DNA from: Lachnospiraceae bacterium
GTDB taxonomy: Bacteria > Bacillota > Clostridia > Lachnospirales > Lachnospiraceae
Direction: 5' to 3'
Assembly (NCBI GenBank): GCA_029006155.1
Contig: JAQXGF010000055.1
Coordinates: 1 to 37,559, forward strand
Length of the DNA stretch: 37,559 nt
The notes under the pieces: generated by a model
Database searches by the model: none
Told to the model about the DNA's origin: nothing
The model's input: only the letters and a program-made list of their open reading frames with translations
Position numbers and translations under genes: made by a program
Shown: in pieces, positions 1 to 8,327 of the stretch
How the letters are laid out: the number at the start of each line of letters is the position of its first letter
How positions within the stretch are numbered: position 1 is the first letter of the stretch

Positions 1-1
1 C

Positions 2-1162
2 GGAAAGGAAGCGTGGGAGAAGCACATCCGTATCTGTACAAATGCAGGCGGTATGAATATTGCAGGCTGCGTAGACGGCATTAAGCAGTGGGCCGAGTCG
101 GAAAAGATGAAGGGATATAAGATCGGATATGTCACAGGCGATTCGATTAAGGACAAGATTCCACAGCTGCTCAAGGATGGATGGACATTCCCGAACTTTG
201 ACTATGACGGAGATTTCCATTCGATTCTGGATAAGATTTATAACTGTAACGCATACATCGGACATGAGGGAATCGAGCAGTGCCTGCGCGACGGAGCAGA
301 TGTGGTAATTACCGGACGTGCAGCGGACAGTGCACTGTTCCTTGCACCGCTGGCCTATGAGTTTGGCTGGGCAGATGATGACTGGAACAATCTGGCTCGT
401 GGTATTATGGCAGGTCATCTGCTGGAGTGTGGCGGACAGGGAGCCGGTGGTAACTATATGTACGACTGGAGAAATGTACCGCGGATGGATGAGCTGGGAT
501 TCCCGATCGCAGAGCTGACGGATGATACGTTTGAGATCACTAAAGCTCCGGACTGCGGCGGCGTGATCTGTGAGCAGAGCTGTAAGGAGCAGTTCCTCTA
601 TGAGGTTCATGACCCGGCAAATTATCTGACACCGGATGTAAATGTAGATATCAGCAATGCGACAATTACCCAGGTGGGACCGGACCGTGTACGGATTGGC
701 AATGTCCGGGGCAAACAGCGTCCGGATACGTTGAAGCTCTGTGTGGGATATCACAAGGGTTGGAAGACGGTTTCCATGCTGAGTTTTGCATGGCCGGATG
801 CCTATGAGAAAGCACAGTACTGCGCAGAAGTCATCATGAAAAAGATGGCCCGTCGTGGTATGAAGGCGGATGATGTACATATCAGCTATATTGGCGTAAA
901 CAGCCTGCATCTTGGCGTGGCAGATATGAGTGAGGAAGCACTCAAGAATCTGAATGAGTGTGTACTGCGTATTGCAGTATTCAGTGAAGATAAGAGTGAG
1001 TGTGCGAAGATCATTCCGGAAATCAGTCCGCTGCAGCTGAATGGACCGCCAGGAGCATCCTTCTTTGGGGGACGTGCACGGGTACAGGAGGTTATGGCAC
1101 TGTGGCCGACTACGATTCCGAGAGATGCACTGGATATTCAGTCTCACATACTGGAGGTATAG
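2..1162 (+). CDS. AtuA family protein (DUF1446), 5' truncated
   Basis: The reading frame is open from the first bases of the window, so the true start lies upstream; 386 C-terminal residues are visible, against about 450 expected for a full-length AtuA-type protein. The visible N-terminus reads ICTNAGGMN, the Asn-Ala-Gly-Gly block typical of this family, followed by VVITGRAADSALFLAPL and ECGGQGAGGNY, also characteristic. AtuA (acyclic terpene utilisation A) proteins occur beside acyl-CoA enzymes, but their reaction is not firmly established. It is followed after 3 bases by the small AtuA-like gene, which in other genomes is often fused to this domain. The operon continues to a CoA-transferase and a thiolase, so a role in degradation of a CoA-activated acid is inferred. 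Family call is firm; substrate is unknown. Confidence 0.85.
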   Translation, partial: GKEAWEKHIRICTNAGGMNIAGCVDGIKQWAESEKMKGYKIGYVTGDSIKDKIPQLLKDGWTFPNFDYDGDFHSILDKIYNCNAYIGHEGIEQCLRDGADVVITGRAADSALFLAPLAYEFGWADDDWNNLARGIMAGHLLECGGQGAGGNYMYDWRNVPRMDELGFPIAELTDDTFEITKAPDCGGVICEQSCKEQFLYEVHDPANYLTPDVNVDISNATITQVGPDRVRIGNVRGKQRPDTLKLCVGYHKGWKTVSMLSFAWPDAYEKAQYCAEVIMKKMARRGMKADDVHISYIGVNSLHLGVADMSEEALKNLNECVLRIAVFSEDKSECAKIIPEISPLQLNGPPGASFFGGRARVQEVMALWPTTIPRDALDIQSHILEV

Positions 1163-1165
1163 ACG

Positions 1166-1495
1166 ATGCCGGAGATTTATTTAAACGATATTGCACATGG
1201 GCGAAGCGGTGACAAGGGAGACACGAGCAATGTCTGCGTATATGCCAGAAAGCCGGAATATTATAAGATCATCGAGCGGGAAGTGACCCCGGAAAAGCTG
1301 CATGCGTTTTTCGGAGATATGGTAAAAGGCGAAATTACAAGATATGAAGTTCCAAGTCTTGGAGGCTTCAACTTTGTCATGAAACATGCGCTTGGTGGCG
1401 GGGCGACGATGAGCCTTCGGCTGGACTCCCTTGGAAAGTCCATGGGAAGCGCTGTTATGCGCATGAAGATCCATGTAGAAGATGGAGAAATTTAA
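1166..1495 (+). CDS. AtuA-like small domain protein
   Basis: This 109-residue protein matches the small domain found at the C-terminus of longer AtuA proteins or as a separate gene beside AtuA. The N-terminal AHGRSGDKGDTSN block is the hallmark of that domain, followed by a glycine-rich stretch ALGGGATMSLRLD. It starts 3 bases after the AtuA stop codon and ends inside the start of the next gene, which it overlaps by 14 bases, so the three genes are likely translationally coupled. It has no signal peptide or membrane segment and is expected to be a cytosolic partner subunit of the upstream AtuA. The biochemical function is not known. Confidence 0.82.
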   Translation: MPEIYLNDIAHGRSGDKGDTSNVCVYARKPEYYKIIEREVTPEKLHAFFGDMVKGEITRYEVPSLGGFNFVMKHALGGGATMSLRLDSLGKSMGSAVMRMKIHVEDGEI

Positions 1496-2897
1496 AGAAC
1501 AAAAAGAGCTTGCCGAACAGATTCTGCATCTGACGGAAGCGAAGCTGCTTACGAGGCTCCGGTTTTTGTCCGGAGCCCTTACAGCAATAAGCTATAAGTC
1601 GTCTGAAGAGGATGTCTTGTTTGCAACTGAAAAGGGCTGCATTTTTTACAATTCAAAACAGCTTCTGAAGCGGTATCAGAAGTCACCAGATGAGGTCGCA
1701 CATGCGCTGGTGCACAGTCTGTTACATTTGCTGATGGGACATCCGTTTTGCCATCAGGAGAAGGATGTAAGGTTGTGGAACTTGGCCTGTGATATGTCGG
1801 TGGAATATTCCTGTTGGGAGCTTTCCGGATATTTTTTGTCGGAGCGGTATGAGGAAACACGTGTCCGGCAGCTGGAACGCTTTGTGGACTATGCAGGCGG
1901 AAACACAGCGGAGGCTTTTTACAATTATTTTCTGGATAACGATATTTCCAAAGACGAACAAAAAGAACTGGAGCCACTGTTTTATCTGGATAGCCACAAA
2001 TATTGGGAAGTTCCGGGAAAAAGTGCCGCACAAGGCGGAAGGAAGACTTCGGGAGAATTTAACGGAGATTCAGATGAGGAAGAAATGTCTGAAAGTCCTG
2101 CGGCAGGTGTAGAGGCATCGGAGGAGATCGCCCGTAAGGAAAAGCATGAAAAGAAATGGAAGCAGCTGGCGCGGCAGGTACAGACGGATCTGGAACTGTT
2201 TCAGAGAAGACAGGGAATTTGTGCAGGCAGCCTGATTCAGGGAATGAAGCCGTTTTTATTTGAGACGGTGGATTATACGGCTTTTTTACGGATGTTTGCA
2301 GCAGAAAATGAAGTCCTGCAGATTTCGGATGAGGAATTTGATCCGATCTATTACACGTATGGACTGCAGAAGTATGGAAATATTCCGCTGATTGAACCGC
2401 TGGAATACAGCAATTTACACCGGATTCGGGAATTCATCATCGCGATTGATACGTCCGGAAGCGTTCAGGGCGAGATCGTTGCAGAGTTTTTACGACAGAC
2501 TGTACACGTGCTGCAACAGACGGCGAGCTTTACAGATCAGGTATCAATCTACATTTTACAGTGTGATGCGCAGATACAGAACTGTATCCAAATTCACGAG
2601 CTGAAGGAGCTGGATGCATATATCGATCACCTGGAATTGCATGGATTTGGAGGAACTGATTTCCGCCCGGTATTTGATTATGTAGCGCAGCTGTTGGAGC
2701 AGAAGAAGCTGAAAAAAATAAACGGACTGCTTTACTTTACAGATGGAGCGGGCGTTTATCCGGAGACAGAGCCACCGTATAAAACCGCTTTTATTTTTAA
2801 CCGGGATGATTACAGCTCACCAAAGGTCCCAGAATGGGCGATCCGTGCAGTACTGACTTCGGACAATATCCGGATTCTGAAGAAAAATACAAAATGA
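1482..2897 (+). CDS. VWA-like / DUF2201-type protein, MoxR partner
   Basis: The 471-residue protein has the layout of DUF2201/VWA-like proteins. An N-terminal helical metallopeptidase-like region carries HSLLHLLMGH (His78, His82, His87). A charged low-complexity linker (about residues 185-225) follows. The C-terminal von Willebrand A-like domain has a metal-site motif DTSGS (from Asp323), FGGTDF (Thr392) and LYFTDGAG. In HExxH zinc peptidases the residue after the first His is a catalytic Glu; here it is Ser, so proteolysis is doubtful. Proteins of this kind pair with MoxR AAA+ ATPases, and the next gene is one. The start overlaps the previous gene by 14 bases, so the module is physically coupled to the AtuA genes. 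Its client is unknown. Confidence 0.85.
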   Translation: MEKFKEQKELAEQILHLTEAKLLTRLRFLSGALTAISYKSSEEDVLFATEKGCIFYNSKQLLKRYQKSPDEVAHALVHSLLHLLMGHPFCHQEKDVRLWNLACDMSVEYSCWELSGYFLSERYEETRVRQLERFVDYAGGNTAEAFYNYFLDNDISKDEQKELEPLFYLDSHKYWEVPGKSAAQGGRKTSGEFNGDSDEEEMSESPAAGVEASEEIARKEKHEKKWKQLARQVQTDLELFQRRQGICAGSLIQGMKPFLFETVDYTAFLRMFAAENEVLQISDEEFDPIYYTYGLQKYGNIPLIEPLEYSNLHRIREFIIAIDTSGSVQGEIVAEFLRQTVHVLQQTASFTDQVSIYILQCDAQIQNCIQIHELKELDAYIDHLELHGFGGTDFRPVFDYVAQLLEQKKLKKINGLLYFTDGAGVYPETEPPYKTAFIFNRDDYSSPKVPEWAIRAVLTSDNIRILKKNTK

Positions 2898-2913
2898 AAA
2901 ATGGAAGCATGAT

Positions 2914-4428
2914 ATGAATATTGCAAATGCAAAACAACAGATCAAAAATGCAGTGACCATTTATCTGCAAAAAGATGCACTGGGAAGATATGAAATACCG
3001 CTCGTCCATCAGCGACCGATTTTCCTTCAGGGAGCGCCTGGCCTTGGTAAAACTGCGATCATGAAGCAGATCAGTGAGGAACTTGGGATCGGGTTGGTTT
3101 CCTACTCTATGACGCATCACACCAGACAGAGTGCGATTGGACTGCCGATGATTGTGGAGCGGGAATTTGGAGGACAGCGCTATTCTGTGAGTGAATATAC
3201 GATGAGTGAAATTATTGCAAGCGTATATGAATGTATGGAGCGTACCGGGAAAAGAGAAGGAATTCTGTTTCTGGACGAGATCAACTGTATTTCCGAGACA
3301 CTTTCTCCTGCGATGCTGCTGTTTCTCCAGTACAAGGTATTCGGCGGACATTCGCTTCCGGATGGATGGGTCGTTGTGACGGCTGGAAATCCAGCAAGAT
3401 ATAACAAAAGCGTCCGGGAATTTGATGCGGCAACGTTGGATCGGTTGAAATACCTTTCGGTAGAGCCAGATTATGAGATCTGGAAGGAATATGCGGTACA
3501 GAGAAACATATCCCGTACGATAGTGAGCTTTCTGGATATTCGACCGGATTGCTTTTATGTAATGGAAACGACGGTTTCCGGTTTTTCAGTTGTGACCCCA
3601 CGGTCGTGGGAGGATCTTTCCCAGAGTATTCAGATGCATGAACGGCTTCAAATTGAAATTGACCAAAATCTGATTCGGCAGTACTTGCAAAATGATGCTG
3701 TGGCAAGAGATTTTGCTGTTTATTATGAGTTGTATCAGAAGTACCGGCTGGCCTATGACGTTGATGCGATTGTAGCTGGTGCTTACGATCAGAAGACAGT
3801 AGAAGAGGCACAGCAGGCGAGGACGGATGAACGGCTGACTTTGACAGGGCTGTTACTGGAAAAAGTGCTCGGCGATATGCAGCACTGCACGACAGAAAAG
3901 ACAGCGTTGCTGAAGCTTAAAGGACAGTTGGTCGATAAAAAAGAGGATCTGGAAGCAGCGAATACTCAGGCGGTAAAGATTTTTGACGAAATGCAGTGTG
4001 CGCTGAGGGTGGCGGCAGAACAGGGAGCAGAGGCAGAGCGGGCCGGATGGAACAGCGCGGCATCCCAGCTTCGTAAGATGCAGAAGGAAGCCATGCGGGA
4101 TGCTGGAAAGCGGAATGTATATGAAGCATGCCGCAGCTACTATGCAGCGCAGGTGGCAGAGCTGGAGCAGCAGGTGAAAAAGACGCAGGCGGAATGCGGA
4201 AATCTTTTAAAATTTTTGGAACAGGCGTTTGGAGATGGAAATGAGCTGTCGATGGCAGTTAGCGATCTGACGGCAAAGCCGGAGGCATCTTCTTTTATTG
4301 GACAGTTTCTGAGTCTGGAGTTTTTCGAGGCGAGCAGTCGTCTTCAGCTTCACAAAAAGGAGAAACAGTTGCAGGATCGAATTCAGCTTGCACTTGGCGA
4401 AGAGAGCCTGGGAGTGACAGAGGTGTAA
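2914..4428 (+). CDS. MoxR-like AAA+ ATPase with C-terminal coiled coil
   Basis: A 504-residue AAA+ ATPase. Walker A is GAPGLGKT (residues 40-47), Walker B is ILFLDEIN (Asp121-Glu122), and a sensor-1 type TAGNP follows with Asn159. Residues from about 330 to 460 are rich in Glu, Gln, Ala and Lys in heptad-like patterns (for example AAEQGAEAERAGW), indicating a coiled-coil extension that ordinary MoxR proteins (about 300-350 residues) lack. It begins 16 bases after the VWA-like gene and ends 3 bases before the leucine-rich repeat gene. MoxR/VWA pairs elsewhere act as chaperones or metal-cofactor insertases (RavA-ViaA, CbbQ-CbbO, NorQ-NorD). The same sort of remodelling role is inferred here; the client could be a neighbouring CoA enzyme, but nothing in the sequence proves it. 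Confidence 0.85.
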   Translation: MNIANAKQQIKNAVTIYLQKDALGRYEIPLVHQRPIFLQGAPGLGKTAIMKQISEELGIGLVSYSMTHHTRQSAIGLPMIVEREFGGQRYSVSEYTMSEIIASVYECMERTGKREGILFLDEINCISETLSPAMLLFLQYKVFGGHSLPDGWVVVTAGNPARYNKSVREFDAATLDRLKYLSVEPDYEIWKEYAVQRNISRTIVSFLDIRPDCFYVMETTVSGFSVVTPRSWEDLSQSIQMHERLQIEIDQNLIRQYLQNDAVARDFAVYYELYQKYRLAYDVDAIVAGAYDQKTVEEAQQARTDERLTLTGLLLEKVLGDMQHCTTEKTALLKLKGQLVDKKEDLEAANTQAVKIFDEMQCALRVAAEQGAEAERAGWNSAASQLRKMQKEAMRDAGKRNVYEACRSYYAAQVAELEQQVKKTQAECGNLLKFLEQAFGDGNELSMAVSDLTAKPEASSFIGQFLSLEFFEASSRLQLHKKEKQLQDRIQLALGEESLGVTEV

Positions 4429-4431
4429 GAC

Positions 4432-5673
4432 ATGGAACAAAGAGAGCGGCAGATGAGGTTTGAAGTGACGGAAGATGGCCAGATTCTTGAGACAGAATCC
4501 TGTGGTGAGAAAGCAGTAGGATATGTGGATTTTTTTGCCTTGGAAGACGGTACTGCCAGATTGCTTCGCTGGCCGAGGAATACGACTGCGGCACATTTGC
4601 CGGAGACGGTCGGAGGCTGCCGGATAACAGAAATTGCACCGCTTGCATTTGCGGCGTTTCATTTTCCAACGGAACGCTGGGAGCAGTTCGGAGGAGGCTC
4701 TTCTCTTTCATTCAGCGTTTTCTGTATCATGCATGCCGCGGCTATGCAGCAAGAAGTGGTGGATGCGGGAGGGCCTGTGGAAATCTGGCTCCCTGATACG
4801 ATTCGCAGCATTGGAATGTATGCGTTCTGGCATTGTGACAGGCTGAAGGCGGTTCGGCTTCCTGCTTATCTGGAACGATTGGAGAGTGGACTTTTTGGAG
4901 AGTGCAGCAGGTTGGAACAGGTACAGCTTCCGGATCATCTGAGGCAGATCGGGAACATTTACCCAAGCAATGTACATGTCATGCCAGATGTGGGTGCGTT
5001 TTCTGGATGTCATGCTTTAAAGGAGCTGATATTACCGAAGACGGTGACGGAAATTGGGGCAGAATCATTCAACAGCTGTGGACTGGTACATTTACTGGTT
5101 GAGGATGAGGAACTGGAGGATCGGCCCTGGTCACGGGAAATTAAAACGCATTCACAGGCGTTTGACCATACGGCGGCACTGCAATGGATGAGCCGTTGTG
5201 TCAATGGAACGATCGTAAGACAGATCGGACTACCGGCGGCAAGAGATAAGATTCTGACCTGCGATGAGCGTTACCGCGTGATTGCGAGTCTGCCAAGGCT
5301 GTTTCTGACAGAATGGGCAGAGCAGATGGATGTAATCGCAAAAGAGGCTTTTCGGTTGGATTTTTCCGGAAGAATGGCGATTGCAAGACTGCGCTATCCG
5401 GAACATTTGAGCGATGAAATGCGAAGATGGTATCTGGAGCTTTTGGTAGAATATTCAGACCGGCTGGAAAAGTTCTGGCCAGGAGAAGAGAACCGGGAGA
5501 GAGAACTTCTCGATTTGCTGCAGAACTGCGAAGGATTTGACGCACAGCTTTTGGGAGAGCTGATGGCGATTGCTGGAAGAAGCCACATGCAGCCGGAACT
5601 GATTTATGAAATGATGGAATTACGAAACAGACGCTTTTCCGGAATTACCGGAATGGAGTGTCTGGCACTATAG
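4432..5673 (+). CDS. Cytosolic BspA-type leucine-rich repeat protein
   Basis: This 413-residue protein has four to five BspA/Treponema-type leucine-rich repeats at about residues 115-225, with units such as IRSIGMYAFWHCDRLKAVRLP and ALKELILPKTVTEIGAESF. It has no signal peptide, membrane segment or cell-wall anchor, which is unusual because many BspA-type proteins are surface displayed. The N-terminal part (RLLRWPRNTTAAHLPETVGG) looks like a first degenerate repeat, and the C-terminal 190 residues are helical and not recognised. It starts 3 bases after the MoxR-like gene, so it is probably the third component of the ATPase/VWA module, perhaps as an adaptor. Function is inferred from position only. 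Confidence 0.8.
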   Translation: MEQRERQMRFEVTEDGQILETESCGEKAVGYVDFFALEDGTARLLRWPRNTTAAHLPETVGGCRITEIAPLAFAAFHFPTERWEQFGGGSSLSFSVFCIMHAAAMQQEVVDAGGPVEIWLPDTIRSIGMYAFWHCDRLKAVRLPAYLERLESGLFGECSRLEQVQLPDHLRQIGNIYPSNVHVMPDVGAFSGCHALKELILPKTVTEIGAESFNSCGLVHLLVEDEELEDRPWSREIKTHSQAFDHTAALQWMSRCVNGTIVRQIGLPAARDKILTCDERYRVIASLPRLFLTEWAEQMDVIAKEAFRLDFSGRMAIARLRYPEHLSDEMRRWYLELLVEYSDRLEKFWPGEENRERELLDLLQNCEGFDAQLLGELMAIAGRSHMQPELIYEMMELRNRRFSGITGMECLAL

Positions 5674-5707
5674 AAATACAGCCATATGTGAAAAAGGAGA
5701 TACAGCT

Positions 5708-6913
5708 ATGGAGGAGAGAAAAGCAGAACAGGCACTGGAAAATTTAACGGTACTGGATCTTACAAGAGTCGTTGCAGGACCTTATGCAGGCGCACTGCTC
5801 GGTGATCTGGGTGCAAATGTGATTAAAATCGAGATTCCGGGAAGGGGCGATGATGCACGCGGATATGGTCCGTATGAAAACGGAGAAAGCATGTATTATG
5901 CAAATCTGAATCGTAACAAGCGCGGAATTACTTTAAACATGAAATCTGAAAAAGGAAAAGAAGCATTTCTGAAGCTGGTGGAGAAGGCGGATATTCTGAT
6001 TGAAAATTTTCGACCGGGTGTTATGGATAAGCTGGGACTTGGCTATGATCGTCTGAAAGAGATTAATCCGAGGCTGATTTATGGAGCGGTGTCCGGTTTT
6101 GGAAGCTATGGACCGTATGCAATGCGACCGGGCTATGACATTGTTTCTCAGGCAATGGGCGGATTGATGAGCGTTACCGGTGCAAAAGGCGGAGAGCCGA
6201 CCAGATCCGGAAATGCGATGGGAGATATCTTAGGTGGTATGAATCTGGTTATTGGTGTGCTGGCGGCGGTTAATTACCGGAATATGACCGGAAAAGGGCA
6301 GCGCGTGGACATTTCTCTGGTTGATTCTGTTGTGGCAAGCCTGGAGAATGCATATGTGCGTTACTTCAAGTCGCATCAGCTTCCGGTAAGAAACGGAAAC
6401 GCATATGCTTCGATTGCTCCATACGATGCATATCATGCAAAGGATGGCTATGTCATCATCGCCTGCGGCAATCAGAAACTTTATGAGAAATTCTGTAATG
6501 AGGTCGTAAATATGCCGTGGATGATCACCGATGAGCGGTTTCTGACAGTTCCGCTTCGCGTGGAGAACAATGAGATTCAGAAAAAATATATCGAAGAGTG
6601 GACGATGCAGTATACGGTCGACGAAGTTGTAGATATTGTACTTTCTCATGGAATTCCGGCAGGCCCGATTTATAACGTAAAACAGATCACGGAGGATCAT
6701 CACATTGCGGAAGTACGAGAGATGTTTATTGACATTGATCATCCGGTAATTGGGAAAATGACCGTCAATGGATGCCCGGTGAAGCTGATGGATGCAATGC
6801 CGAGAATCAACCGTCCGGGTCCGACACTTGGTCAGCACAATGAAGAGATTTATAAGGCAATCGGATATACCGATGAAGATCTGGAAGAGATGAAGAAGGA
6901 AAATGTAATCTAA
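5708..6913 (+). CDS. CaiB/BaiF (class III) CoA-transferase
   Basis: A 401-residue class III CoA-transferase, full length for the family. The N-terminus has [21 protein letters not shown] and [13 protein letters not shown]. The conserved [11 protein letters not shown] and SGFGSYGP follow, and [12 protein letters not shown] contains Asp173, in the position of the aspartate that forms the acyl-aspartyl intermediate in formyl-CoA transferase. The C-terminus has [11 protein letters not shown] and a final GQHNEEI block. These enzymes move CoA between carboxylic acids in the cytoplasm. It starts behind a strong AAAGGAGAT site, 34 bases after the leucine-rich repeat gene, and is followed 10 bases later by thiolase. 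The acid that is activated cannot be told from sequence. Confidence 0.92.
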   Translation: MEERKAEQALENLTVLDLTRVVAGPYAGALLGDLGANVIKIEIPGRGDDARGYGPYENGESMYYANLNRNKRGITLNMKSEKGKEAFLKLVEKADILIENFRPGVMDKLGLGYDRLKEINPRLIYGAVSGFGSYGPYAMRPGYDIVSQAMGGLMSVTGAKGGEPTRSGNAMGDILGGMNLVIGVLAAVNYRNMTGKGQRVDISLVDSVVASLENAYVRYFKSHQLPVRNGNAYASIAPYDAYHAKDGYVIIACGNQKLYEKFCNEVVNMPWMITDERFLTVPLRVENNEIQKKYIEEWTMQYTVDEVVDIVLSHGIPAGPIYNVKQITEDHHIAEVREMFIDIDHPVIGKMTVNGCPVKLMDAMPRINRPGPTLGQHNEEIYKAIGYTDEDLEEMKKENVI

Positions 6914-6923
6914 GGAGGCGGAC

Positions 6924-8108
6924 ATGGCAAAAAAGGTAGTAATTGCGGGAGCATGCCGGACAGCGATCGGAAAAATGGGAGGCGCGCTTTCAAATGTACC
7001 GGCAATGGAACTGGGAGCGATTGTGATCCGTGAAGCGCTTGCGCGTGCGGGAGTACCGGCGACGGAAGTGGATCATGTCTATATGGGATGTGTCATTCAG
7101 GCCGGGCTTGGCCAGAATGTGGCACGGCAGGCTTCTATCAAGGCAGGACTTCCGGTAGAGACACCGGCAGTGACGGTGAATGTCGTGTGTGGATCCGGTC
7201 TGAACTGCGTGAATATGGCAGCTCAGATGATTCAGGCAGGTGATGCCGACATCGTAGTAGCTGGGGGCATGGAAAATATGTCGATGGCACCGTATGCGAT
7301 GATGAACGGCCGGTTTGGATACCGCATGAACAATGGAACGCTCGTAGATACGATGGTAAATGATGCGCTCTGGGATGCATTTCATCAGTATCATATGATG
7401 ATTACGGCGGAGAATGTGGCAGAGCAGTGGCACCTGACCAGAGAAGAGCTGGATGCATTTGCGGCAGAGAGCCAGCAGAAATGTGAGAGGGCACAGGCAG
7501 CCGGTGTATTTGCGGATGAGATTGTTCCGGTTCCGGTAAAGGTAAAAAAGAACATCGTAGAATTTTCAAAAGATGAGGGACCACGTGCCGGGACGACAAA
7601 GGAAGGGCTGGCAGCATTGCGCTGCTGTTCTGGAAAGGAAGGCGGCGTTGTAACAGCTGGAAATGCGTCAGGAATCAATGACGGTGCAGCAGCGGTCGTC
7701 GTGATGAGCGAGGAGAAGGCGTCGGAGCTTGGCGTAAAGCCGATGGCAGCCTTTGTAGCCGGTGCGCTCGGCGGGGTAGATCCGTCTATCATGGGCGTGG
7801 GCCCGGTGGCATCTACAAGAAAGATACTCAAGAAAACCGGACTTTCGATCTCAGATTTTGATCTGGTAGAGGCAAATGAGGCATTTGCAGCCCAGTCTCT
7901 GGCTGTGGCAAGAGAGCTTGAGCTGGATCCGGCAAAGCTCAATGTAAATGGCGGCGCTATCGCGCTTGGCCATCCGGTCGGCGCGTCCGGCTGCCGGATT
8001 CTCGTGACCTTGCTGCATGAGATGCAAAGACGGAATGCGAAGCGTGGACTGGCTACCCTGTGTATCGGTGGTGGCATGGGCTGCTCGACGATTGTAGAGC
8101 GGGTGTGA
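6924..8108 (+). CDS. Acetyl-CoA C-acetyltransferase (thiolase)
   Basis: A 394-residue thiolase, close in length and sequence to clostridial ThlA enzymes. The three catalytic elements are present: the acyl-accepting Cys89 in NVVCGSGLN, His350 in [10 protein letters not shown], and Cys380 in CIGGGMGC. It condenses or cleaves acyl-CoA and acetyl-CoA in the cytoplasm. A strong TAAGGAGGCG site precedes the ATG. It is the last gene before a hairpin terminator, so the operon most likely ends here. With the CoA-transferase and AtuA genes upstream it suggests degradation of an acid through a 3-ketoacyl-CoA; a biosynthetic acetoacetyl-CoA role is possible. ThlA-like identity is firm, the pathway is inferred. 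Confidence 0.93.
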   Translation: MAKKVVIAGACRTAIGKMGGALSNVPAMELGAIVIREALARAGVPATEVDHVYMGCVIQAGLGQNVARQASIKAGLPVETPAVTVNVVCGSGLNCVNMAAQMIQAGDADIVVAGGMENMSMAPYAMMNGRFGYRMNNGTLVDTMVNDALWDAFHQYHMMITAENVAEQWHLTREELDAFAAESQQKCERAQAAGVFADEIVPVPVKVKKNIVEFSKDEGPRAGTTKEGLAALRCCSGKEGGVVTAGNASGINDGAAAVVVMSEEKASELGVKPMAAFVAGALGGVDPSIMGVGPVASTRKILKKTGLSISDFDLVEANEAFAAQSLAVARELELDPAKLNVNGGAIALGHPVGASGCRILVTLLHEMQRRNAKRGLATLCIGGGMGCSTIVERV

Positions 8109-8167
8109 ATATCCTATGGCAAGAGGATAACGGATAATTCCTGCCAAAGAGAATAAAATAAAAAAGA

Positions 8168-8229
8168 AAAATCCCACCAGAGGCAAACGGTACGAAAGAA
8201 AAGACGGAATGCTTCTGGTGGGATTTTGT
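8168..8229 (+). terminator. Terminator after the thiolase operon
   Basis: Twelve-base perfect arms AATCCCACCAGA (8170-8181) and TCTGGTGGGATT (8214-8225) enclose a 32-base loop and are followed by TTTTGTG. An A-rich run on the left side would give a U-run on the minus strand as well, so it may work in both directions. Confidence 0.7.
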
Positions 8230-8238
8230 GTAAAAACA

Positions 8239-8308
8239 ATTGAAAAATCAAAAGTTTTTGGAATAAAATCCAAAGACTATTGAAAAATCTAAAGTTTTTG
8301 GATATGAT
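8239..8308 (+). promoter_or_regulatory. Duplicated promoter-like repeat upstream of DUF4143 gene
   Basis: Two 24-base copies with one mismatch lie at 8239-8262 and 8279-8302, exactly 40 bases apart. Each begins ATTGAAAAATC and ends AAGTTTTTGGA. Each supplies a -35-like TTGAAA followed by a -10-like box: TAAAAT (8264-8269, 18-base spacer) for the first and TATGAT (8303-8308, 17-base spacer) for the second. The ribosome site AAAGGAGGG (8314-8322) lies just after the second -10, so a transcript from the second copy would start at or within it; the first copy is the more plausible working promoter. Confidence 0.55.
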
Positions 8309-8327
8309 TGAAGAAAGGAGGGGCGGC

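Noticed and set aside
7391-8077. Minus-strand ORF of 228 codons
   Set aside because: Antisense to thiolase; low-complexity Ser/Ala/Pro product.
8168-8229. Long inverted repeat before the DUF4143 gene as a transposon end
   Set aside because: There is no transposase, second end or target duplication; position and flanking T-run fit a terminator.
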